Of a stretch of 64,000 nt of DNA, positions 40,973 through 50,663 are shown piece after piece. The stretch comes from Malassezia japonica. Taxonomy: Eukaryota; Basidiomycota; Malasseziomycetes; Malasseziales; Malasseziaceae. Each line of letters opens with the position of its first letter. Position 1 is the stretch's first letter. The notes under the pieces were generated by a model. That model had not been told where the DNA came from. It searched no databases and was given only the letters and a program-made list of their open reading frames with translations. Location: positions 637,389 through 701,388 of the forward strand of contig NC_083375.1 in assembly GCF_029542785.1 (NCBI RefSeq). The letters run 5' to 3'. A program made the translations under genes and the position numbers.

Positions 40973-42731
40973 CTACTGCGTCGTTGCTGGGCGCTCTTCC
41001 GCATCGGCCCACGGGAGGACCGTCGGCCAGTCCCATGCATGCACGAGGGTGCCCGCAATGGGCATTTTGATGCGCTCGCCACGGATCGGCTCCTCTTCGA
41101 GCTGCTCGGCCTCTTCGGCGTGCAGCGCACGGCGCTGCGCCGCGAGCTGCGCCGCAAGCGAAAAGCGCAGGCGCTCGAGCGCAGGGTGCAGAATCGAGTT
41201 GCCGCCGCGGTAGCGGTTGATCATCACACTGAGCGAGTGGCGGTGCTGCACCGACATCATGGTGCCGGTCATGAGCGTGCGGCTCGCCGCCATGCCGTGG
41301 AACACACGCTCCGTGTGGTGGTCGTCGAGCACCGCAGGGGGATCGCCACTGCGCGAAAAGACGCGCAGCAGCGGCGCAGGCGCCACGACACGCACACCAT
41401 TGTATAGCTGCGCCGGGAAACGATACGACATCGTGGGGAACAGCGCGCCGGAGGGCGGCGCCGTCGCAACGACGCGCCCTTGGGGGTTGATCGGCGTAAA
41501 GACGGGCGCCGCATGCGCGCTCTCCTCCATGTTGCCCTGCGCGCTGGGGATCGTAATCAGCAGACTGGGGCCGGGCACCCACGCGGGCGACGCTGGGTGC
41601 AGATCCACACAGCCGTGCATCGAGTCGTTCGGCTCGTACCGCTGGGGGTCCACAAAGCAGTGCGCCAGCCGCCGCCGCTTGACCGCCCCATCGATAAACG
41701 CCGCCGAGTTCGGATTGACGTGGTGGGAATGCGTGAGGGAAGTGAGGTACACCGGGGTCGGCCGGGCGCTCTCCTCGGCGAGCTCTTCGGTGGCATGCAT
41801 AAACGCGTCGAGCGACGAGCGTTTCTGCGCTTTTTCGGGTGCGGGGCCGTTGCGTGCCGCGTCGAGCGACGGGAAGGACGTCGCGGGCGGCGCGCCTTCG
41901 ACCAGCGACCCGGTATACACAGGCAGGCGGCGGCGCCAGATGCGGCGGATGCCGTCCTGGTCGAGCTCGGTGGCGGCCGTGGGAAGGATCACAGGCGGGG
42001 GGCGCGGCATCGGCGCGGGCCCCGGCGCCTCTTCCTTGGCCGGTTCGGGCTCGATGTGCATTTCCTCTCCGGGAAGCGCGTCCAGGTCTGGAAACGCAGG
42101 GAGGAACGGGGGGATGTACGATGGGGTATCGGTCGTCGTTTCAGCAAGGGGCTCTTCGGCCTCGACATCGTCTGCGTGCGGGGGTGTCTCGTCCCAGACC
42201 CACGCATCCTCTTCGGCCTCGTCGATCGCGCGGCGCACTTCGAGCTCCGCACGCATTCCGTCCGAAATAGGGAGGTAGTGCAGCTCCGACACGCTCTTCT
42301 TTTCGCCGAGCGACACATCTGGGTAAGTATCAGTACGTACATTCGGCGAGGCGCGCGCGCTGCTTCAGCACCGGCTCGGGGATGAGCTGCGAAAGGTCGC
42401 GCTTCCACACGCCTTCTTCGTCCGCCCATTCCTTGAGCTCGGTCAGCGCGCCAAAGCCCATTACATGCTCGAGACTCATCTCGACGTCCCACGCGGTAGG
42501 CTCTGTGCGGTTCGCCGCCTGAGCGCTCTCGGCGCTGGTGCGCGCAAGCAAAGCAAGAAAGCGCTGGACGAGTTCGCCGAGGAGCACGCACGCATTCGCG
42601 CTCCCCCCGTTGAATCCAGCAGCAGACAAAATCATAGGCACAGCCGTATTCAGCTGCGAAAACGCAAAGTCGGCAGCCGGCCGCGTCTGCGGCGCGACCT
42701 TGCGCAGCGTCCCGCTGGCGTCCTTTGCCAT
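40973..42731 (-). CDS. TAF8: TAF8-like TFIID subunit with histone fold
   Basis: Exons 42731-42341 and 42318-40973 (minus), with one 22-nt intron, give 578 aa. The N-terminal bromodomain-associated histone fold spans FSQLNTAVPMILSAAGF...YAequivalent AANRTEPTAWDVEMSLEHVMGFG. It is followed by the TAF8 C-terminal signature PSYIPPFLPAFPD. The rest is low-complexity with a KRRR cluster likely to act as nuclear import signal. Role: pairs with TAF10 in the TFIID core. An in-frame ATG at 42773 would add 14 residues but lies only 5 bp from the upstream gene's stop; the ATG at 42731 has the better context (gccATGGC), so it is preferred. Confidence 0.8.
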
Positions 42732-42778
42732 GGCGGCGAGCAGAGCGACGTCACAATTAAATCCCAACTGCATATATC

Positions 42779-45316
42779 CTACATACGCTCGGCTTGGTCG
42801 AGGAGCTCCAGCGCGCCGTTGGAGCGCAGGACGGCCATGTTCTGCATGCTGTACTTGCCCTTGCGGCCGTGGTCACCGAGGTTCTTGTTGCTTAGAATGA
42901 TCTCGAGCTCCGAGCGCGCCTCGGCGTAGCGGCGCTCGCCAATGTACAGGCGACCGAGCTCGTAGTGGCTGAAGTACACCAGGTAGTGGTCGTACGAGAG
43001 ATTTGCGCCGTGGTTCGCAACGTAGAGCAGGCTCTTTTCCGACTCGCGCGCGGCGTCCTTGACGGACATGCGGCGCTTGCCGTCGAAGCGCACGTGCTCC
43101 TCGGGGTATGCAATGTTGCGCAGGATCACACCACGCAAAAAGTGCGCGAGACACAGGTCGTCGAGGCGCTCGCCGGTCGCCTCGCCCGAGCCGAGCTGGG
43201 CGAGCGTGTCGTCGACCATCGGCAGCAGGACCTGCGTGAGCGACCGGTGCGATGCGGTCGTGTAGCAATGGCACATGTATGCAAACTCCATCGCGGGAAG
43301 CGTCAGGTAGCCCTGCTCGATCATCTTGCGTGCTTTGCGTGCAACAAACTTCTCCAGGGGGATACTCTTGCCGGCAATCTTTTGTGTCATTGAAGGGACA
43401 CGCGCAAAGATGTCTGCCGCCTGCTCGCGCGAGGCGGCATCGTCGCACTGGTACAGCGCGGCGGCACGGCCGTAGTTGTACACGGCCTTGGACCAGTTGT
43501 TCTCTTCGGCGAGCACGGAAAAGTCGTCGTAGGTGTCGCGCCACTGCGCCAGCGACATAGAGCAGAGCGACATGTCCCAGTAACAGATGTGCTTGAGCTG
43601 CACATACTCTTCCTGGATGTCGCGCGCATCCTTGAAGCACTCGATCGCGTGCTTCGAAAGCGCCTGCGTCGAATAGAGGCGGCCGTGGAAGTAGAGGAAA
43701 AAGACACCACGGGGGTAGCGCTCCAGGTGGTAGTCGAGCACCTTCTCCGCATAGGGGATGTCCACACCGGGCACGGGCACAAACGTGGAGACGACCAGGT
43801 GGTACACAAGCATCGTCATGTCACAGAGCACACGACGTACACCCTCTGTCTCGATCGTCTCGCCAGGCTCCTTCACCGCGGGATCACTCGACCACTTGCC
43901 GGCCTTAGACATGAGCTGCAGACCGACGTCGACATTGCCTTCGTAGCCAAAGACCTCCATGATCTTGAGCACCTTGCTGGGGAGCAGGCCGAGGATCAGG
44001 CTGATGCAGCCGGAACCAAGGTACACACCGCTGCGGAAGTCATTGTCCGAGTGCGTCGCTCCCGACGTGCCGCTCCCGTGCTGGTCCTCCCACTCGATAA
44101 ACTTGAGCAGACTGTGGTAGGCACCGTACGCCGCGCGCATGTGCAGCGCCTCGCTCAGGAAACTAAAGATGTCACCAGAGTGCGCAATGCCAAGAACAGC
44201 CTTGAGCAGCGTGCACTCGGCCGTCACAAGCTCGGCGTGCTGCTGCACCGGCGTCATTGTCGCGACCCACGTCACCGAGGGGCCGGCGCCACGGACGAAA
44301 CGGCCAAAGGAGGTAATGACCGAGCTACGCTTGCGCAGGTGCGATGCAATGGATAGCGCGTCCTTGCAGTGCGAAATAGCCGTCGCAAGGTCCTGGTGCT
44401 CAAAGGTCATGATGGCTTTGATGGTGGAAAGCAGCGCATAGGCCACCGCATAGTAGAGGCGCTTCTCAGAGTGCACAGTGACCAGCTCATACGCTTCGTG
44501 CATGCGACTGTTCAAAAAGAGGTGCATCGCACGACGTGCAAGCGCAATGTCGTCGCGAAGCTCCTCCGTAGTTATCATCACGTCCGAAGTCTTCAGCTTC
44601 GAAATCCGGTCAGCACGGTCCTTGGCCTGGTGGAAGAGGAGCTGCGAGTCGTGCTTGGGGGCATCCGGCGCGGCTTTACCCACCGCAGCACCACCCGCCG
44701 CGCCGACGGCAGCACCGCCAGCCGCCGCCGCCGCGCCTTTCGCGGCACGGCTCGAGGTGGCAGACCGCGCAGGGCGCGCGGCCGCAGACTCGGTGCGCTC
44801 CGCCACAGGCACAGCAGGAAGATCGCGCTCCCGGGCTGCAGGGGCGCGCGTCTTGGCGGAAGCCGCCTTCGAGGGCTCAGGTTCCATGTCGAAGAACTCA
44901 TCGTCGTCATCTTCCTCCTCCGCGTGGTCGGGAAGACGCGCGGCCTCGCTACCGCTGCGTTGGCGAGTCGCAAGGGCTTGCGGCTCCTCACCGCGTACGA
45001 CGGGGCGCATACCAGCGTCGCTGCCACGGCGGCTCACGTCGCTGCTGCGGCGCGCGCGCGATCCGTTCAGATCAGGACGCGTCGCGTCGCTCCCGCGGCG
45101 TGTCGACGCGCGTCGGCCCACAGCAGCACCGACCGGGGGCGACATGGAGAGGTTCGACGCCTTGCTCGACGTCGAGCTGCGGCGCGTGCGCGATGGCGGC
45201 CGTCCAGTATCGCGTTGGTTCTGCAACACGGAGTCGGTGAGACTGATGGGCAGATCGCGCGTCTGCACAACCGTCTCGGAACGCGCAGCAGACAAAAGAG
45301 TGTCGCGTTCAGTCAT
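42779..45316 (-). CDS. IML2: Iml2/TTC39-family TPR protein
   Basis: Single exon of 845 aa. The first about 220 residues are low-complexity: Ser/Arg-rich, an acidic EEEDDDDEFFD stretch and an Ala/Gly run. The TTC39/Iml2 domain follows (about 225-840) with ALARRAMHLFLNSRMHEAYELV, FLSEALHMRAAYGAYHSLLKFIEW, GVYLGSGCISLILGLLPSKVLKIMEVFGYEGN and YPRGVFFLYFHGRL. Role in yeast: clearance of inclusion bodies with lipid-droplet factors; the mechanism is not well known. It is tandem with TAF8, 47 bp between its stop and the preferred TAF8 start. Confidence 0.87.
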   Translation of the reverse strand: MTERDTLLSAARSETVVQTRDLPISLTDSVLQNQRDTGRPPSRTRRSSTSSKASNLSMSPPVGAAVGRRASTRRGSDATRPDLNGSRARRSSDVSRRGSDAGMRPVVRGEEPQALATRQRSGSEAARLPDHAEEEDDDDEFFDMEPEPSKAASAKTRAPAARERDLPAVPVAERTESAAARPARSATSSRAAKGAAAAAGGAAVGAAGGAAVGKAAPDAPKHDSQLLFHQAKDRADRISKLKTSDVMITTEELRDDIALARRAMHLFLNSRMHEAYELVTVHSEKRLYYAVAYALLSTIKAIMTFEHQDLATAISHCKDALSIASHLRKRSSVITSFGRFVRGAGPSVTWVATMTPVQQHAELVTAECTLLKAVLGIAHSGDIFSFLSEALHMRAAYGAYHSLLKFIEWEDQHGSGTSGATHSDNDFRSGVYLGSGCISLILGLLPSKVLKIMEVFGYEGNVDVGLQLMSKAGKWSSDPAVKEPGETIETEGVRRVLCDMTMLVYHLVVSTFVPVPGVDIPYAEKVLDYHLERYPRGVFFLYFHGRLYSTQALSKHAIECFKDARDIQEEYVQLKHICYWDMSLCSMSLAQWRDTYDDFSVLAEENNWSKAVYNYGRAAALYQCDDAASREQAADIFARVPSMTQKIAGKSIPLEKFVARKARKMIEQGYLTLPAMEFAYMCHCYTTASHRSLTQVLLPMVDDTLAQLGSGEATGERLDDLCLAHFLRGVILRNIAYPEEHVRFDGKRRMSVKDAARESEKSLLYVANHGANLSYDHYLVYFSHYELGRLYIGERRYAEARSELEIILSNKNLGDHGRKGKYSMQNMAVLRSNGALELLDQAERM

Positions 45317-45640
45317 GTTGCTGCCAGGTTTCTGGTGTGAGCAGCGCGACGTACAGTATCCCTAAGGGGCTCGTAGAAGGCTGGAGCAATGGAAACCTTG
45401 TGAGCCATGACTCTTGACCACTACGGCTGCACTAAGCAAGGTGCTGCGCTGCACTGGGTAACTCGCTCCCTATAAAATCTAGGCACCGTATTGTTGAATC
45501 GCGCCATTTGATTGGCGACAACTGCCCCACAAAAACGAAAGCCGCCACTGAGCCGCACGAGTCGCGAATGCGGGGCGATTAGGTCAGCATCGGTCGCGAA
45601 CCGCGCATACGCCGGGCGCTGTACGTGGGGAGTGGAGGAG
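45317..45640. other. 324-bp intergenic stretch, no gene
   Basis: IML2 promoter and aldolase terminator region between two minus-strand genes. It contains TTAGGTCAGCAT near 45579, one base longer than the TTAGTCAGCA promoter motif found elsewhere, and a TATAAAAT-like stretch near 45471. No coding or RNA gene is supported. Confidence 0.5.
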
Positions 45641-46573
45641 CTACAGGCGGTAGGAGGCGTCTTTCTTGTCCATAAGCCGCATGAAAGCGGAAAACTCCAT
45701 AGTGCCCAGCTCGCGCCCACTAAAGGTCTTGGCCGTCTCGAAGGTTTTGTGAGCCGCCTCTGGCTTCGGCATGTAGAGACCGCCGCCGGCCGGGGCGCTC
45801 GCTTGGGCCACTGCCTGGATCTCGCACGAGCGAATAAGGATGTGCATGCGGTACCAGGCCCCTCCAATGGTAGCACCCGTAGTGATCACGCCGTGGTTGC
45901 GCAGAAGCAAGACATTCTTGTCCCCGAGATTGTTCACAAGGGATTCTTGCTCTTTTTCGTCGACGACAATCCCTTCAAAGTCATGGTAGCCGGGTGGGCC
46001 AATGATCGAGGAGGTCTGTGAGAGCGAAGAGAGGTAGCCGTCTTGAGTACTTGCAATTCCCGTCACGATGGGGTGGTGGCAATGCAGCACGGCGGACGCC
46101 GACTCGTGCTTGGCATTGTGAATCGCAGAGTGGATGACAAAACCTGCACGGTTCACCTTGAAAATGTCGCCGACGACGCCGGGGTGCTTCAATTGACCTT
46201 TAGCGTCAATCTTCAGTAGCGAGCTGGCGGTAATCTCGTCATAACGCAGGCCATAGGGATTGATCAGGAACGACTTGGAACCGTCGGGCTCAGGGACGCC
46301 CACCGTCAAGTGGTTCAGCACGTCGTCGTTCCACCCAGCATGTTCGAAAAGGCGGTATGCAGCAGCAAGCTCGATACGCAGCTTCTGCTCCTCGACACTA
46401 AACTCGGAGAGGATCGAACGCGAGAGCCGCTCTTTGATTCGGTTGGAGCTCAGCTCCTCGACGGTCGTGTACGTGCTCGGCGAAAAGGGTTGTTGAAGGC
46501 GCGCAGCGCTTGTGTGAATGCTACGGGCAACTGCAGGAAGGCACCACGGCGTGGCGCGGCGTAGTGGTAGCAT
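45641..46573 (-). CDS. Class II aldolase/adducin-domain protein, possibly mitochondrial
   Basis: Single exon of 310 aa from the ATG at 46573. The first about 30 residues (MLPLRRATPWCLPAVARSIHTSAARLQ) look like a mitochondrial presequence. The aldolase II domain has LFEHAGWNDDVLNHLTVGVP, a metal-binding cluster HSAIHNAKHESASAVLHCHHP, and a later metal ligand region LLLRNHGVITTG. Members include sugar-phosphate aldolases, methylthioribulose-phosphate dehydratase and the non-enzymatic adducin head; conserved His residues suggest a metal is bound here. The substrate cannot be assigned. It is divergent from the catalase gene across 412 bp. Confidence 0.8.
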   Translation of the reverse strand: MLPLRRATPWCLPAVARSIHTSAARLQQPFSPSTYTTVEELSSNRIKERLSRSILSEFSVEEQKLRIELAAAYRLFEHAGWNDDVLNHLTVGVPEPDGSKSFLINPYGLRYDEITASSLLKIDAKGQLKHPGVVGDIFKVNRAGFVIHSAIHNAKHESASAVLHCHHPIVTGIASTQDGYLSSLSQTSSIIGPPGYHDFEGIVVDEKEQESLVNNLGDKNVLLLRNHGVITTGATIGGAWYRMHILIRSCEIQAVAQASAPAGGGLYMPKPEAAHKTFETAKTFSGRELGTMEFSAFMRLMDKKDASYRL

Positions 46574-46985
46574 CTTAGTGTGATGCAATCTACAGCGCGG
46601 GGACACGGTCACACAATGTGGGGTAGGCCGACTCGCGACCCAACTATTTAGTCATGAGTCCTGATTACCAAGCATGCTGGCTAAACCCTGGCGATCGAGA
46701 GGGTGTACCATTGGCAATCCTGATAGGGTCGAGGGGATCTTGGATTATTATGCAAAGGGCTTCTGACGACTGGCCCAATTTCTTTGGCAGGACTGAAGGC
46801 GTTATGTAATGTTGCCCCGGGCGAAAAGGCGGGCGAATAAGGTGTGTGCAATTGCCGAAATGTTGGCAGCTTCCGTGCACGGGCACCAACGCTAGAATGC
46901 AGGGTATGGGCCAAGTGGCGACTCGAGGGTATATAAAAGACGTGCTTAGTTGCTTATAGAGTCCCTTACAAACCATATTAAAGCC
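46574..46985. promoter_or_regulatory. Aldolase/catalase divergent promoter with TATA box
   Basis: 412-bp gap between divergent starts. A strong TATATAAAA lies at 46930-46938, 48 bp before the catalase ATG, followed by a T-rich start region. Most genes to the left lack such a TATA box. An AP-1-like TGAGTC overlaps 46654. Confidence 0.6.
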
Positions 46986-49049
46986 ATGGTTGAAGTCATC
47001 ACCAAATACGGACCGAATGGCGACCCGCAGCAGACCGGCGGTGAGGGTCTTTTGACCACCGACCAGGGTGTGACCATTGCGGACAACCAGAACAGCCTCA
47101 GCAGTGGCTCGCGCGGACCCACGCTGCTCGAGGACTTCATTCTGCGTGAAAAGATCTTCCACTTCGACCATGAGCGCATCCCTGAGCGCATTGTGCACGC
47201 ACGTGGTTCGGCAGCCCACGGCTACTTCGAGGCTACTGCCGACATTAGGCACTTGAGCAAGGCCGACGTGTTCAAGAAAGGAACCAAGACGCCTGTCTTT
47301 ACCCGCCTGTCCACTGTAGCCGGCGGTGCTGGCTCGGTGGATACGCCACGCGACGTCCGTGGCTTTGCTACCAAGTTCTACACCAATGAGGGTATTTGGG
47401 ACTTGGTTTGCAATGACATTCCTGTTTTCTTCGTGCAGGATGCCATAAAATTCCCTGACCTGGTTCACGCCGTCAAGATGGAGGCCAACACGGGCTTCCC
47501 CCAGGCGGGCTCGGCCCACGACACGTTCTGGGACTGGGCCTCGCTCATGCCCGAGTCGACACACATGCAGTTCTGGGCCATGTCCGACCGTGGAATTCCG
47601 CGCTCTCTCCGCATGGTGGAAGGCTTCGGTATTCACACTTTCCAACTCGTCAATGACAAGGGCGAGTCGCATTTCGTCAAGTTCCACTGGAAGCCGAAGC
47701 TCGGTGTGCAGTCCACGCTCTGGGACGAGGCTGTAAAGCTCCAGGGTGCCGACAACGACTTCCACCGCAAGGACCTGTATATGTCCATTGCCTCGGGTCA
47801 ATACCCTGAATGGAATCTGGGTATCCAGGTTTTCGACGCTGAATTCGCCAATGCGCAGCCGTACGATGTGCTGGACGCCACGAAGCTGATCCCAGAGGAG
47901 GACGTTCCCGTGCAGATTATTGGTCGCATGGTGCTGGACCGTAACCCGGACAACCTCTTCGCAGAGACGGAGCAGGTGGCTTTCTGCCCCTCCCACATCG
48001 TGCCTGGTATCGACTTCTCTGACGACCCCCTTCTGCAGGGCCGTCTGTTCTCCTACCTTGACACGCAAAAGTCGCGTCTGGGTACCGCCAACTTCCACCA
48101 GCTTCCCATCAACCAGCCCAAGTCGCCGGTGAACAACTTCCAGCGCGACGGCATGATGCAGATGAACGTGCCCAAGGGCCGTGCCAACTACGAGCCCAAC
48201 AGCTTGAACGAGGTGAACGAGCCGACAGGACCCCGTGTTTGCCCATTCGCTGGATTCCGTACCACGAGTGTTCCTACGGGCCCTAGGGAGACTGGTCCAA
48301 AGCTTCGCAGCCGCGACGAGCGCTTCGCGGATCACCACAGCCAGGCCCGCATGTACTGGAAATCTCTCACGAAGGCCGAGCAGACGCACTGTGTGGGCGG
48401 TTTCGTGTTCGAGCTTTCCCAGGTCAGCCTCCCGCACGTCCCGCCGCGCATTGTTGCAAACCTGCGCAACGTGGACGAGGAAATGGCGGCCCGTGTTGCT
48501 ACGGGACTGGGCATTGACCTCCCGGAGAAGGCCCCGGTTGCTAAGCAACCAATTGATATGAAGCCGAGCCCGGCGGTGTCGATTCACCGCAACACTAAGC
48601 CTACCATCGAGGGACGCCGCATCGGTATCTTGGTGACGGATGACAGCGATGGTAGCGAGATCGAGAGCGTCGTGAAGGCCGTCGAAGCAAAGGGCGGACA
48701 GGCCACGCTGGTAGCCCCTCGCGCTCATTCGATTGTGCTCAAGGGTGGAAAGAAGATTTCCGCAGGTGGCCTGCTGTCGGGAACGCCGTCTGTTGTGTTT
48801 GACGCAGTGGCTGTCATTGTCTCTGAAACGGGAGCGCAGCAGCTCCTTTCGGAGATCGCGGCGGTGCAGTGGGTAATGGATGCATTTGGCCACCTTAAGG
48901 CCATTGGTTCATCCAAGGCAGCGCAGCCGCTGCTGGAGAAGGCGAGCATCAACCCCGATGAAGGTGTGACTGACCTTGGCGATGACTTCATCACTGCTGC
49001 CGGCAAGCGCTTCTGGGACCGTGAGCCGTCCGTGCGCGCTCTTCCTTAA
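46986..49049 (+). CDS. Large-subunit (HPII-type) catalase
   Basis: Single exon of 687 aa. The start [19 protein letters not shown] leads into [36 protein letters not shown], with the distal His in VHARG near residue 70. The proximal heme-ligand tyrosine is in [13 protein letters not shown] near residue 356. The final about 150 residues ([19 protein letters not shown]...) form the flavodoxin/GATase-like C-terminal domain of clade-2 large catalases. No peroxisomal SKL-type ending (it ends VRALP). Role: removal of hydrogen peroxide. It has no introns and a TATA promoter. A bacterial origin for catalases in this genus has, as I recall, been reported; this sequence alone does not prove it. Confidence 0.95.
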   Translation: MVEVITKYGPNGDPQQTGGEGLLTTDQGVTIADNQNSLSSGSRGPTLLEDFILREKIFHFDHERIPERIVHARGSAAHGYFEATADIRHLSKADVFKKGTKTPVFTRLSTVAGGAGSVDTPRDVRGFATKFYTNEGIWDLVCNDIPVFFVQDAIKFPDLVHAVKMEANTGFPQAGSAHDTFWDWASLMPESTHMQFWAMSDRGIPRSLRMVEGFGIHTFQLVNDKGESHFVKFHWKPKLGVQSTLWDEAVKLQGADNDFHRKDLYMSIASGQYPEWNLGIQVFDAEFANAQPYDVLDATKLIPEEDVPVQIIGRMVLDRNPDNLFAETEQVAFCPSHIVPGIDFSDDPLLQGRLFSYLDTQKSRLGTANFHQLPINQPKSPVNNFQRDGMMQMNVPKGRANYEPNSLNEVNEPTGPRVCPFAGFRTTSVPTGPRETGPKLRSRDERFADHHSQARMYWKSLTKAEQTHCVGGFVFELSQVSLPHVPPRIVANLRNVDEEMAARVATGLGIDLPEKAPVAKQPIDMKPSPAVSIHRNTKPTIEGRRIGILVTDDSDGSEIESVVKAVEAKGGQATLVAPRAHSIVLKGGKKISAGGLLSGTPSVVFDAVAVIVSETGAQQLLSEIAAVQWVMDAFGHLKAIGSSKAAQPLLEKASINPDEGVTDLGDDFITAAGKRFWDREPSVRALP

Positions 49050-49277
49050 ATTTCTAAAGAGCCTCAGGTCAAAGGCGCAATACGATGTTTACGATACTGC
49101 ATAATGTATTGTAATCGGAATAACACTTGGCTTTCCAATCGTGGTCTTTATATGATATGAACATGTCCTAGGATTGAAAGCCACGTTCTTTCTTGGTCTT
49201 ACAAGCAGCATAGTAATGTTGCTAGGAATATAACGTGAACAGTAACATTTGAATCATCTAGGACATTTCAGGTACAT

Positions 49278-50408
49278 CTAGTTCACTTTGCCCTGCAGCT
49301 CCTCGCGACGCGACTTGCTGTTCGGGTCAAAGTAAGGACGCTCTCCACAGGACACTGCACGGACACCAGAGCGAGGACCGATGTCGAAATAGTCGGGCGT
49401 CGCAGCGTGGTAGGTCGAGCGGTTGTCCCAAATAGCAAGGTCGTTCTTGCTCCAGCGGTAGCGGACCTGCGTAGTGTGATTCTGAGTGACGAGGTCACGG
49501 ACGTATTTCTTGATCAGGTCGCTTTCATCACGGCTAACATCCTTGATATGGTCAAGGTGCTGGCCGAAGCCAAGGATAGACTTCCATCCAGTAACGGGGT
49601 TTGTACGGATGAAAGGATGTTCGGCAGACAGGTGCGTGTCGACGTTTTCAGCTGCACCACGAGGACCCGGGTGCAACGGATAGCCGTGCTCCTTGGCGGA
49701 CCTCAGGAAACCAGGAGGATAAAAGAAACCAGTGAGACCCTCCAGGAGCTTTTTGAAAGGTGCAGAAAGAAGGTCAAACGTTTCGTAACCACTTGCCCAG
49801 AGAGTATCACCTCCAGTGTGAGGCAGGGTGTGCACTTTCAAGGAAGTGTAGTCAGCAGGGACAGGCTCAAAGGTAATGTCACTGTGCCATTCATCGGCTC
49901 CAGAGCGCGGAGCCACACCAAGCGACCGGTGCAAGTTGCTCGAAATAACACTAATTTCGAGATCGTTGTTCCGAGTGCCTTTGTCGTCGACAACCGAGTC
50001 CTGGCTCTCGCGTTGAGAGTTGTACACAGGGTGGATGTGAAGACCAGACGTTGCAGGCTTACCGGTAAGATGTCCCAGGCGATCAGTGAGATATTTTTGA
50101 TCCTCAGGTGAGAGTTCTTGGCCTTTGAAAAAGACAACTCCGCGACGGGAAATGGTAATCGCCAGGTCACGGATTAGCTCATCTGCCTTCTCGTTATGGA
50201 TGATGTCCTTGAGCTGAGCCGTAGGGTACACCCGTCCAATGGCAGGAGTCAACTCCTCAAACTTATACTGGCCATCCAGAATGCCAGTGGTCTTGAGGGG
50301 TGCACGGATAGGAATAGATGATTCAGTGTCAGGAATGTGCGCCTGACTGCCTTTCGTAACTACAGCGCTTCCGTTTTCCTGAGAGCTAACTTGAACCGCG
50401 GGGGCCAT
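49278..50408 (-). CDS. TauD/TfdA-family 2-oxoglutarate dioxygenase (Jlp1-like)
   Basis: Single exon of 376 aa from the ATG at 50408. Iron ligands are visible as WHSD (His175, Asp177) and His334 in DNRSTYHAATPDY; Arg350 in GPRSGVRAV is the likely 2-oxoglutarate anchor. The block ITFEPVPADYTSLKVHTLPHTGGDTLWASGYE is typical of fungal sulfonate/taurine dioxygenases. Likely role: oxidative release of sulfite from taurine or another sulfonate; related fungal enzymes use other substrates, so this is inference. The promoter carries TATAAAAA (50446-50453) and is shared with the FMO gene. No introns. Confidence 0.87.
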   Translation of the reverse strand: MAPAVQVSSQENGSAVVTKGSQAHIPDTESSIPIRAPLKTTGILDGQYKFEELTPAIGRVYPTAQLKDIIHNEKADELIRDLAITISRRGVVFFKGQELSPEDQKYLTDRLGHLTGKPATSGLHIHPVYNSQRESQDSVVDDKGTRNNDLEISVISSNLHRSLGVAPRSGADEWHSDITFEPVPADYTSLKVHTLPHTGGDTLWASGYETFDLLSAPFKKLLEGLTGFFYPPGFLRSAKEHGYPLHPGPRGAAENVDTHLSAEHPFIRTNPVTGWKSILGFGQHLDHIKDVSRDESDLIKKYVRDLVTQNHTTQVRYRWSKNDLAIWDNRSTYHAATPDYFDIGPRSGVRAVSCGERPYFDPNSKSRREELQGKVN

Positions 50409-50445
50409 GATTGTATGTATAGTAGAGACTGTATTCAAGGTCCCC

Positions 50446-50453
50446 TTTTTATA
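50446..50453 (-). promoter_or_regulatory. TATA box of the TauD-type gene
   Basis: TATAAAAA on the minus strand, 38 bp upstream of the ATG. Confidence 0.55.
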
Positions 50454-50663
50454 TTTCCCGTGCAACAGCCCACTTTCAGCCAAAGCACCTCACCTAAGTA
50501 CCTATGTTGCAACATGTACCCCGCAATCACGACAAACTTTAAACATCGAACCTCCACATGATGCAAATCTCGATCCATAACGTCACCTAATCTCTTGCGT
50601 GACAGGCCAGCTGACAATAAGTAGTGGACCATATGAACATGGATGTATCTTTAGATTTCTTCA

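Noticed and set aside
46665..48893. 742-codon open frame antisense to catalase
   Set aside because: Shadow of the well-conserved catalase; no domain, poor start.
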